Source: an uncultured Beijerinckiaceae bacterium (GTDB taxonomy: Bacteria > Pseudomonadota > Alphaproteobacteria > Rhizobiales > Beijerinckiaceae). Taken from it: a DNA stretch of 16,147 nucleotides. The notes beneath the pieces were generated by a model. The model ran no database searches. It saw nothing but the letters and a program-made list of their open reading frames with translations, and was not told where the DNA came from. The DNA is taken from the NCBI GenBank assembly GCA_937873345.1, contig CALMRL010000591.1, positions 1,116-17,262 of the forward strand. Reading direction: 5' to 3'. The position numbers were made by a program, and so were the translations under genes. Shown here piece after piece: positions 6,843 through 13,438 of the stretch (position 1 is the stretch's first letter; each line of letters starts with the position of its first letter).

Positions 6843-6918
6843 TAGCAGTCACTAGGTAAAAGACCGCCGCATCACGGCAAGGGGCGGAATGGAATTTTTA
6901 TAGTGGTGACTAAGAAAA
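6843..6918. promoter_or_regulatory. Divergent bdcA/bdcR control region with two related candidate operators
   Basis: The 81 bases between the two start codons hold two look-alike sites. TAGCAGTCACTA at 6843-6854 reads TAGTGACTGCTA on the minus strand. TAGTGGTGACTA at 6901-6912 shares TAGTG-N4-CTA with it. The second is the core of an imperfect 24 bp palindrome (6895-6918) flanked by TTTT and AAAA, and it covers the GTG start of bdcR. Such placement suits TetR autorepression plus control of bdcA. This is inference from symmetry only. Confidence 0.4.
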
Positions 6919-7511
6919 CTGCGCGCGGGCGACCCAGGAGCTTCGACATCGACGCGGCGCTCGCGACCGCGCAGGCGCTGTTCCACGCCCGGGGTTACGA
7001 TGCGGTCGGGGTCGCCGCCTTGACCGAGGCGATCGGCATCAACCCGCCGAGCTTCTACTCGGCCTTCGGCAGCAAGGCCGGCCTGTTCGAACGGGTGATG
7101 AATCGCTACGAGGCTGAGGGACTGGCGATCGACGCCTTCGCGTCGCCGGGCGGCGCTCCGGGCCCGACGCTTCATGCCTACCTGACGACCGTCGCGCGCC
7201 TCTACGCCGCCGACCCCCATCAGGCCGGCTGCCTGGTGCTCGAGGCGGCGCGCGGGGGATTCGAGGCGGAGGGGACGATCGCCGCGAGGGTGCGTAAGGA
7301 GACCTGCCGCGAGCGTATCCGCGTCTACATCGACCGGACTGATCCGGCGGCAGCCGATAGCGTCGCCGACGTAATGGTCGTGACGATGTCGGGCCTGTCC
7401 GCCGCCGCCCGGGAAGGCTGGGACGAGACACGTCTCGTCGCCGTCGCGGAGGTCGTCGCCGAGAGCCTGTCGAGGATGCTGAGCCGATCGTCAAGCGACA
7501 GCGTCACGTGA
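6903..7511 (+). CDS. bdcR: TetR-family repressor, BdcR-like
   Basis: 202-residue TetR regulator. The N-terminal MVTKK, the helix-turn-helix and the sequence GINPPSFYSAFGSKAGLFERVMNRY (45-69) closely resemble E. coli BdcR as remembered. A ligand-binding domain follows, with AGCLVLEAARGG and VTMSGLSAAAREG. It most likely represses the divergent bdcA and its downstream oxidoreductase gene, and itself. The start is GTG at 6903, with a second GTG as the next codon; either could be used. No clear ribosome site precedes it, and a candidate operator overlaps the start. Its stop overlaps the stop of the convergent TetR gene by 8 bp through the palindrome TCACGTGA. Confidence 0.8.
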   Translation: MVTKKTARGRPRSFDIDAALATAQALFHARGYDAVGVAALTEAIGINPPSFYSAFGSKAGLFERVMNRYEAEGLAIDAFASPGGAPGPTLHAYLTTVARLYAADPHQAGCLVLEAARGGFEAEGTIAARVRKETCRERIRVYIDRTDPAAADSVADVMVVTMSGLSAAAREGWDETRLVAVAEVVAESLSRMLSRSSSDSVT

Positions 7512-8154
7512 CGACGTTCCGCCCCGTGCCGTTAGAGAGCACATCGGCGAGATAGAGCGTCAAGGCGCGGCGCAGCGCGACGAGGTTCTCTTCCGCACCG
7601 GGCAACCCGTCGAACCGGGACACCCCTTTCATCATGTGCAGGATCACGGCGGCCGGAGCGTCGACATCACCTCGCTCGCAGGCCGCCTTGAGGATACGCG
7701 TCAGGCGGCGGACTATGTCCACCCTCAAGACCGAACGCCGCGCCTCCCCGTCGCGGGCGGCGTCGAGCAGCGACACGACGGCGGCCCGATCCTGGCGCAA
7801 CGCCGTCATCACCCCGATCAGGGCGTCGGCGAGCGCGGCTGGCGTCATCGCGGAGGCTTGCGCCGCGACGTCATCGAGACGTGCTCCGACGGCAACGACG
7901 AAGCGCTGAGACAAGGCTTGCGCCAGCGCCTCCTTGGTCGGGAAGAAGCGATAGAGAGACCCGACCGCCGTGCGCGAACACGCCGCCACCTCGGACATCG
8001 TCGCCGCCTCGTACCCCTTCTCTGCGAGGACCGCCGCCGCGGCATCAAGGATCGCCTGCACGCGAAGGCGACCGCGTTCACGCTTCGGTTCGACCGGCTC
8101 GGCCTTCGTCACATCGATGCCGGGGTTGCCGGCCGCGACAGGTGCCGTTGACAT
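7504..8154 (-). CDS. TetR-family transcriptional regulator
   Basis: 216-residue TetR regulator unrelated in detail to BdcR. A hydrophilic leader precedes the DNA-binding domain at about 33-80 (AILDAAAAVLAEKGYEAATM, then SRTAVGSLYRFFPTKEALAQAL). The C-terminal ligand domain is helical and includes LRQDRAAVVSLLDAARDGEARR, a pattern seen in TetR proteins of several transporter-linked systems. Start ATG 8154 was chosen; upstream in-frame codons extend into the promoter and the neighbouring gene. A weak GAGG lies 11 bases upstream. The gene is divergent from the isochorismatase-type gene, with a palindrome between them, so it probably represses that operon and itself. The inducing ligand is unknown. 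Confidence 0.85.
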   Translation of the reverse strand: MSTAPVAAGNPGIDVTKAEPVEPKRERGRLRVQAILDAAAAVLAEKGYEAATMSEVAACSRTAVGSLYRFFPTKEALAQALSQRFVVAVGARLDDVAAQASAMTPAALADALIGVMTALRQDRAAVVSLLDAARDGEARRSVLRVDIVRRLTRILKAACERGDVDAPAAVILHMMKGVSRFDGLPGAEENLVALRRALTLYLADVLSNGTGRNVVT

Positions 8155-8180
8155 TTGCGAGGGATTCCTCAAATAGGAGA

Positions 8181-8200
8181 ATGCGAGCCTGTCCTCGCAT
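8181..8200. promoter_or_regulatory. Palindromic operator between TetR gene and hydrolase operon
   Basis: ATGCGAG at 8181-8187, six bases, then its exact complement CTCGCAT at 8194-8200. It lies in the 76-base gap between divergent genes, with a TATTAT-like -10 just beside it for the TetR gene (minus strand). A possible plus-strand promoter begins with TTGACA at 8148-8153, and the palindrome would then sit near its start point. This is a typical size and place for a TetR operator. Confidence 0.6.
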
Positions 8201-8230
8201 AATATCGCCTTCGGGGCATTTGGAGGTTCC

Positions 8231-8797
8231 ATGCTCTCGCTCGACCCGCGTTCCACCGCCCTGGTGCTGATCGACCTGCAGAAAGGGATCATCGGTCGCG
8301 AACTCGCTCCGCGCACAGGCGTCGAGGTCGTCGCCGCAGGGATGGCCTTGGCTGAGCGCTTTCGCGTCATCGGTGCCCCCGTGATCCTGGTCAACGTCGC
8401 TTTCGCGCCCGACTTCGCCGACGCGCCCCGTGCGGCGGTGGACGAGCCGATGACGCTGCCGCCGGGCGGACTGCCCGCGGACTTCTCCGATCTCGTCGAT
8501 GGTCTCGCACAGCCCTCGGACCTGCGCATCACCAAGCGGAACTGGGGCGCCTTTCACGGCACCGAACTCGACCTGCAGCTCCGCCGTCGCGGCATCCGCA
8601 CGATCGTGCTCGGCGGCGTCGCCACGAATTTCGGCGTCGAGGGCACCGCGCGCGAGGCCTGGCAGCACGGTTACGACGTGGTGATCGCCACCGAGGCTGT
8701 CTCTGCGACGGATGCCGACCTGCACGCGATGTCGTTCGCCCATGTGCTTCCGCGCCTCGCCCGCATCCGGCCGGCGGCGGACATCGAGTTCGCCTGA
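8231..8797 (+). CDS. Isochorismatase-fold hydrolase lacking the nucleophilic cysteine
   Basis: 188-residue cysteine-hydrolase superfamily protein. Asp15 (LVLIDLQ) and Lys102 (ITKRNWGAFHGT) of the usual triad are present, as is the cis-peptide region GGVATNFGVEGTAREAW (128-144). At the position of the usual nucleophilic Cys stands Gly135. Nicotinamidases and N-carbamoylsarcosine amidases need that Cys, whereas true isochorismatases such as EntB do without it. The enzyme is therefore more likely an ether or vinyl-ether hydrolase, or a non-amidase member of unknown substrate. GGAGG seven bases before the ATG supports the start. Its stop codon abuts the ATG of the AbrB-type gene, so the two are translationally coupled. 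A divergent TetR gene probably controls both. Confidence 0.85.
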   Translation: MLSLDPRSTALVLIDLQKGIIGRELAPRTGVEVVAAGMALAERFRVIGAPVILVNVAFAPDFADAPRAAVDEPMTLPPGGLPADFSDLVDGLAQPSDLRITKRNWGAFHGTELDLQLRRRGIRTIVLGGVATNFGVEGTAREAWQHGYDVVIATEAVSATDADLHAMSFAHVLPRLARIRPAADIEFA

Positions 8798-9853
8798 ATG
8801 CCGGTCGCGATACGCTGGTCCGTCTTCGTCGTGACGGCCGCCATCGCGGCGGCGATCCTCTCGCTCCTGCGTATCCCAGCCGCTCTGCTGATCGGGCCGA
8901 TGGCGGCAGCCGTGGTCTTCGCCGCGAGCGGCCGTCCGCTCCGCGTGCCGCCGACGCTCTTCACCGCCGCCCAGGCGATGATCGGCATGATGGTGGCGCG
9001 GGTGTTCACCGCTCCGCTGTTCGCGGAAGCGACGAAGCGCTGGCCGCTGTTTCTCGCCGCCGTGGTAGCGGTCCTCGCCGCCGCCTGCATGATCGGCTTC
9101 GTGCTCACCCGATGGCGCGTGCTGCCGGGCACGACGGCGCTCTGGGGCTCCTTTCCAGGTGCGGCAACGACCATGGTGCTGATGGCCGGCGAGTTCGGCG
9201 CCGACGCCCGGCTCGTCGCCTTCATGCAGTACCTCAGGGTGTTGCTCGTCGCCGTCGCCGCCTCGGTCGTCGCTCGCCTGGTGTCGCCGCCTCACGCGAC
9301 GGCCCTGCCGATCCTGGCCAGCGCCTTTCCGCCGACGGATGGCCGTTCGCTCGTCGCGACGCTGGCGGCGGCGACGGTCGGGATGCTTGCAGGACGAGCC
9401 GTGCGCCTGCCGGCCGCCGCGCTGCTCGGACCGATGGTGCTCGGAGCGCTGTTGCAAGGCACCGGGTGGCTCCGCATCGAGCTGCCGCCGGCCGTACTCG
9501 CGAGCGCCTATGCGATCGTCGGCACGACGATCGGCCTGCGTTTCGATCGAGCGACGGTCGCCGCCGCGGCACGCTCGCTGCCGGCAGTCGCGGCTTGCCT
9601 CGTCGCGCTGGTCCTGACATGCGCGCTGATGTCATCGGCCCTGGTGCGCTTTTCCGGCGTCGACCCTCTAACGGCCTATCTCGCGATGAGCCCCGGGGGC
9701 GCCGACAGCGTCGCCATCATCGCGGCCTCGTCGAACCGGATCGACCTCCCCTTCGTGATGGCGATGCAGGTGTCGCGCTTCGCGTTGATCCTGCTGCTCG
9801 GACCGACGCTGGCGCGGCGACTCGCGCGCTGGGCGAAACCGCAGGTCGGATGA
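8798..9853 (+). CDS. AbrB-family integral membrane protein (AbrB duplication type)
   Basis: 351-residue, very hydrophobic protein with about ten membrane helices in two homologous halves. Each half carries a loop of the same kind: GSFPGAATTMVLMAGEFGAD with RLVAFMQYLRVLLV in the first, and AMSPGGADSVAIIAASSN with LPFVMAMQVSRFALILLLGP in the second. This is the PF05145 family, misleadingly named AbrB or putative ammonia monooxygenase. It has no DNA-binding fold and is probably a transporter or a membrane carrier of unknown substrate. The ATG directly follows the TGA of the hydrolase, so expression is coupled. Substrate import or export for the hydrolase is a reasonable inference but not shown. 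Length and motifs are complete. Confidence 0.85.
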   Translation: MPVAIRWSVFVVTAAIAAAILSLLRIPAALLIGPMAAAVVFAASGRPLRVPPTLFTAAQAMIGMMVARVFTAPLFAEATKRWPLFLAAVVAVLAAACMIGFVLTRWRVLPGTTALWGSFPGAATTMVLMAGEFGADARLVAFMQYLRVLLVAVAASVVARLVSPPHATALPILASAFPPTDGRSLVATLAAATVGMLAGRAVRLPAAALLGPMVLGALLQGTGWLRIELPPAVLASAYAIVGTTIGLRFDRATVAAAARSLPAVAACLVALVLTCALMSSALVRFSGVDPLTAYLAMSPGGADSVAIIAASSNRIDLPFVMAMQVSRFALILLLGPTLARRLARWAKPQVG

Positions 9854-9912
9854 TCGCTCCCGCGGATCGGCACGTGAAAATTTCTGCGCAGGAAGCGCGG
9901 TTACCGACTCCC

Positions 9913-11403
9913 TCAGTCCGGCACCCGGCTGTGATGGCGACCGTAGAAGACATAGATCGCCAAGCCGATCGCCAGCCAGATGAACAGCCGAATCCAGGTG
10001 TCGAGCGGCAAGCCGGCCATCACGAAGATCGAGCCGAGTGCGCCGAGGGGCGCCACCACGAAGGCGGCTGGCGTGCGGAAGGGGCGGTCGCGCTCCGGCT
10101 CGCGCATCCGTAGCACCAGCACGCCGATGCAGACCACGACGAAGGCGAACAGCGTGCCGATCGACACGAGTTCCCCGACCAGTCCGATCGGCAGCAGCCC
10201 GGCGAGGACAGTGACGACGGCGCCGGTGACGAGCGTCACCATCCAGGGCGTGCGGAAGCGCGGGTGGATCGCCGCCGCGGCGCGCGGCAGCAGCCCGTCG
10301 TGCGCCATCGAGTACAGCACGCGGCTCTGGCCGAGCAGCAGCACCAGGATCACCGAGGACAGGCCTAGGATGGCGCCGATCTTCACGATCGGCTTCAACC
10401 AGAACAGGCCGATGGCGTTGGCGCCGACCGCGATCGGGGCGGGATCGTTCAGCCTGTCGAAGGGAATGATGCCGGTGATGACGTAGGATACGGCGACGTA
10501 GAGGACGGTGCAGATGGCGAGCGACAGCAGGATGCCGAGCGGCATGTTGCGCTGCGGGTGCTCCACCTCCTGCGCCGCGGTGGAGACCGCGTCGAAGCCG
10601 ACGTAGGCGAAGCACACCACAGCCGCGCCGCGCAGCACGCCGCTGAGGCCGTAGATGCCGAACTCACCGCTGTTGGGCGGGATGAAGTCGCCGCCCGGGT
10701 TCTTGCCGGGCACGACCCAGTTGCCAAGGTTGACGTAGGAGATGCCGGCGAGGATGAAGAGCACGACGATCGCGAGCTTCATCAGCACGACGGCGTTGTT
10801 GACCCGCGCCGACTCCTTGACGCCGATGACGAGCAGGCTGCTGACGCCGATGATGATCAGCATCGCCGGCACGTTGAGCACCGCGCCGGTCGCAGACCAG
10901 CTGTGGCTGTGGGGATCGAAGGCGAAGGGCGCCTTGCTGATCGCCGCCGGCAGCGGCAGGCCGATGTCCTTGAGCAGGCTGGCGACGTAGCCGGACCAGC
11001 CGATCGCCACGGTGACGGCTCCGACGGCGTATTCGAGGATCAGGTCCCAGCCGATCATCCAGGCGATCAGCTCGCCCATGGTGGCGAAAGCGTAGGTGTA
11101 GGCCGAGCCGGCGACGGGGCAGCAGGCTGCCATCTCGGAATAGCACAGGCCCGCGAAGACGCAGATCACCGCCGCGACGAGGAAGGACAGGATGATCGCC
11201 GGACCCGCGTACTCCGCGGCGGCCTGCCCGGTCAGCACGAAGATGCCGGCGCCGATCAGCGCGCCGATGCCGAGGCAGGTGACGGAGGTGAGCGACAGCG
11301 AGCGGCTGAGGTGGGCGCCCGAAGAGCCCATCAGTTCGGCGTCCTCGCCGCTCGCCTCGCGCTGCAAGGCATCGATCGACTTGCGCGCCCAGATGTTCGA
11401 CAT
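9913..11403 (-). CDS. Amino-acid permease, APC superfamily, cationic amino-acid transporter (CAT/YfnA) type
   Basis: 496-residue inner-membrane transporter with 12 or so hydrophobic helices. The first helix has GIGALIGAGIFVLTG (45-59), the APC substrate-binding break. CYSEMAACCPVAGSAYTYAF and the GFDAVSTAAQEVEHPQRNMP segment (helix 6 to the next loop) are hallmarks of the CAT family, as are LGQSRVLYSMAHDGLLP and FRTPWMVTLVTG. Members bring in amino acids with protons; the specific amino acid cannot be read here. Start ATG 11403 has GGGGAAGGA seven bases upstream. The gene converges on the AbrB-type gene with 59 bases between, where no clear terminator is visible, and is divergent from the DsbA-like gene. 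Confidence 0.9.
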   Translation of the reverse strand: MSNIWARKSIDALQREASGEDAELMGSSGAHLSRSLSLTSVTCLGIGALIGAGIFVLTGQAAAEYAGPAIILSFLVAAVICVFAGLCYSEMAACCPVAGSAYTYAFATMGELIAWMIGWDLILEYAVGAVTVAIGWSGYVASLLKDIGLPLPAAISKAPFAFDPHSHSWSATGAVLNVPAMLIIIGVSSLLVIGVKESARVNNAVVLMKLAIVVLFILAGISYVNLGNWVVPGKNPGGDFIPPNSGEFGIYGLSGVLRGAAVVCFAYVGFDAVSTAAQEVEHPQRNMPLGILLSLAICTVLYVAVSYVITGIIPFDRLNDPAPIAVGANAIGLFWLKPIVKIGAILGLSSVILVLLLGQSRVLYSMAHDGLLPRAAAAIHPRFRTPWMVTLVTGAVVTVLAGLLPIGLVGELVSIGTLFAFVVVCIGVLVLRMREPERDRPFRTPAAFVVAPLGALGSIFVMAGLPLDTWIRLFIWLAIGLAIYVFYGRHHSRVPD

Positions 11404-11429
11404 GTCCAGTCCTTCCCCGTGGCGGCGGA

Positions 11430-11512
11430 GAGAACAAGCGGCGTGCCAACCGTCAAGCCGACGCCCGCCGCGAAGGCCGGCTCACGTGCCGGCGCGCCAT
11501 CGACTTGTTCTC
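11430..11512. repeat. Spaced 9 bp inverted repeat upstream of permease and DsbA-like gene
   Basis: GAGAACAAG at 11430-11438 and its exact complement CTTGTTCTC at 11504-11512, 65 bases apart. Inside the loop, CCGGC and GCCGG face each other across six bases containing CACGT. A second short palindrome lies further right (11555-11569: GCCGGCT, G, AGCCGGC). These could be paired half-operators or a leader hairpin in the permease mRNA. The longer one is unlikely at random but its role is unknown. Confidence 0.4.
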
Positions 11513-11596
11513 ACCACGATTGCGGGGGACAGCTTGACTGATGACATCGCATCCGCCGGCTGAGCCGGCCGCGCGCCGTTGGAGCTGCTGGAATCC

Positions 11597-12370
11597 ATGA
11601 AGACGATGCGCGGCGTGCTCGCCCTTCTCGCCCTGGTCGCTGCACCGCTCGCCCCGGCGGCGCACGCCGCCGCGACGAGCTTTACGCCGGAGCAGGCCAA
11701 CGAGATCGGCGCCATCGTCAAGGACTACCTGCTGGCGCATCCCGAGGTGCTGCGCGACGCCATTACCGAGCTCGACAATCGAGAAAAGGTCGCCGAGGGC
11801 GAAGCCCGGAGCAAGGCGCTGGCCGAGCTGGGAACGAAGCTCGCCGACGAGCCCGACAGCCTGGTCATCGGCAATCCCGCCGGCGCAGTCACGCTCGTCG
11901 AGTTCTTCGACTACAACTGCGGCTACTGCAAGCGCGCCCTCACCGACCTCGACCGGCTGATGAAGGACAACAGGGACCTCAAGGTGGTGCTGCGCGACTT
12001 CCCGATCCTGTCGGCCGCCTCGCAGGACGCGGCGCTGGTGGCCCTCGCCGCGCACAACCAGTTCACCGGTGACAGGTATTGGGAGTTCCACCGCAAGCTC
12101 TTGGGCATTCGCTCCACCGTCGGCAAGCAGCAGGCGCTCGACGTCGCCAAGGACATGGGCGCCGATATGGACCGTCTGGCGAAGGATGCGTCCGATCCGA
12201 AGACGCGCGCCGCCATCCAGCAGTCGCTGAACGATGCGCAGGCCTTGGCGCTCAACGGCACGCCGTCCTACATCGTCGGCGACGAGGCGATCGTCGGTGC
12301 GCAGGGGTTCGACGAGATCGAGAAGCGTATCGGCAACGTGCGCAAGTGCGGCAAGGCCGCCTGCTCCTGA
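11597..12370 (+). CDS. Periplasmic thiol-disulfide oxidoreductase, DsbA/ScsC-like
   Basis: 257-residue exported thioredoxin-fold protein. The signal peptide (about 1-25) ends in AAHAA. An N-terminal helical segment (FTPEQANEIGAIVKDYLLAH, then PEVLRDAITELD) is like the trimerisation region of ScsC-type proteins. The catalytic motif is Cys108-Gly-Tyr-Cys111 in FFDYNCGYCKRAL, and the cis-proline loop is GTPSYIVGD with Pro223. Family members oxidise or isomerise disulfides in the periplasm. Two extra cysteines near the end (Cys251 and Cys256, in RKCGKAACS) are not part of the active site. ATG 11597 was chosen because the signal peptide starts there; an upstream TTG at 11579 would add six residues. 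It lies just before aroQ but is separated by 73 bases. Confidence 0.9.
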   Translation: MKTMRGVLALLALVAAPLAPAAHAAATSFTPEQANEIGAIVKDYLLAHPEVLRDAITELDNREKVAEGEARSKALAELGTKLADEPDSLVIGNPAGAVTLVEFFDYNCGYCKRALTDLDRLMKDNRDLKVVLRDFPILSAASQDAALVALAAHNQFTGDRYWEFHRKLLGIRSTVGKQQALDVAKDMGADMDRLAKDASDPKTRAAIQQSLNDAQALALNGTPSYIVGDEAIVGAQGFDEIEKRIGNVRKCGKAACS

Positions 12371-12443
12371 GCCGCTGATGGGTCTTCAGCCCGCTCCGTC
12401 CGACACCTAGGCTCCGTGCCTGCCCGAGTTCCGCGTCACCGCC

Positions 12444-12932
12444 ATGCCGACCATCCACGTCCTGAACGGACCCAGCTTGAATCTGCTGGGAACCCGCGAG
12501 CCCGGCACCTACGGTTCGCGCACGCTCGTCGAGATCGAGGCTGGACTCGAAACGCTCGCCGGTGCACATGGCGTCACGCTACGATGCGCGCAGAGCAATC
12601 ACGAAGGCGATCTCGTCACCTGGGTCCAGGAGGCGGGTAGGGCCGGCGAGCCGATCATCCTCAATGCCGGCGCGTACACGCACACGTCGATCGCGCTGCG
12701 TGACGCGATCGCCGGTACGGGAGCTGACGTGATCGAGGTGCATCTGTCCAACACCCAGGCCCGCGAGGGTTTCCGCCATCGCTCAACCGTCGCGCCGGTG
12801 GCGCGCGGCGTGATCGCCGGCTTCGGCGCGCTGTCCTACCGTCTAGCGCTGCTCGCGTTCCTTGAAGGCGACCCCGCGGACGGTGGGGGCATCGAGGGCA
12901 TGCGTGCCGGTGGATCGGGGCCGCGCCCATGA
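12444..12932 (+). CDS. aroQ: 3-dehydroquinate dehydratase, type II
   Basis: 162-residue type II dehydroquinase, which removes water from 3-dehydroquinate in the shikimate pathway; the family forms dodecamers in the cytoplasm. It opens with HVLNGPSLNLLGTREPGTYG. Key residues are all visible: lid Arg18, catalytic Tyr23, Asn74 and His80 in ILNAGAYTHTS, His100 in EVHLSN, and Arg111 in GFRHRST. The usual NIHARE stretch reads NTQARE here, a mild change beside the substrate loop. After residue 145 the tail is Gly-rich and variable. No strong ribosome site precedes the ATG. The stop overlaps the accB start (ATGA), so the two are coupled. Confidence 0.95.
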   Translation: MPTIHVLNGPSLNLLGTREPGTYGSRTLVEIEAGLETLAGAHGVTLRCAQSNHEGDLVTWVQEAGRAGEPIILNAGAYTHTSIALRDAIAGTGADVIEVHLSNTQAREGFRHRSTVAPVARGVIAGFGALSYRLALLAFLEGDPADGGGIEGMRAGGSGPRP

Positions 12933-13408
12933 GCGGTGCTGCCAACGACGATCTCGCCGGGGGGCGGGCCGCGCACACCGAGTTGGTGGAAGGCCTCGCC
13001 GACATCGCCAAGCGTCTCGACCTCAGCGAAGTCGAGTACCAGGTCGGCGACCTCCGCATCCGCGTTGCCCGCCATATGGCGCAGGTGATCGCGGTGCCGA
13101 GCCTCGCGCCGCAGGCCACCTATGTCGCTCCTGCCGCCGAGCCGCGCGGCGCCGCCGTCCCGCTGGCCGAACATCCCGGTACGGTGAAATCGCCGATGGT
13201 CGGCACGGCCTATCTTCGTCCGGCGCCGGAATCGCCAGCTTACGTCGAGGTCGGCAGCTCGGTCAAGGCCGGCGACAAGATTCTACTCGTCGAGGCGATG
13301 AAGACTTTCAACGAGATCATCGCGCCAAAGGGCGGCACGGTGACGGCGATCCTCGTGGAGGACGGCCAACCCGTGGAATACGGGCAGGCGCTGTTCGTCA
13401 TCGAATGA
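12929..13408 (+). CDS. accB: Acetyl-CoA carboxylase biotin carboxyl carrier protein
   Basis: 159-residue BCCP, the carrier that moves carboxybiotin between biotin carboxylase and carboxyltransferase in the first step of fatty acid synthesis. An N-terminal helical part (about 16-50, with LADIAKRLDLSEVEYQVGDLRIRVAR) and an Ala/Pro linker precede the biotinyl domain (about 82-159). The biotin attachment site is Lys125 in VEAMKTFNEI, and the lid-type insertion PESPAYVEVGSSV is present, as in AccB rather than other biotin proteins. The end VEYGQALFVIE is typical and complete. It overlaps aroQ by 4 bases and sits 30 bases ahead of accC. Confidence 0.95.
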   Translation: MSGAANDDLAGGRAAHTELVEGLADIAKRLDLSEVEYQVGDLRIRVARHMAQVIAVPSLAPQATYVAPAAEPRGAAVPLAEHPGTVKSPMVGTAYLRPAPESPAYVEVGSSVKAGDKILLVEAMKTFNEIIAPKGGTVTAILVEDGQPVEYGQALFVIE

Positions 13409-13438
13409 GTCGATTCCTGGTGAAACGGGCTCAACGCG

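Noticed and set aside
8078..9457. Minus-strand frame of 459 codons opposite the hydrolase and AbrB-type gene
   Set aside because: Arg/His/Glu/Gly-rich shadow composition without any recognisable domain.
9854..9912. Search for a terminator between the convergent AbrB-type gene and permease
   Set aside because: Only a short GCGC/GCGC pair with no T-run was found; not reportable.
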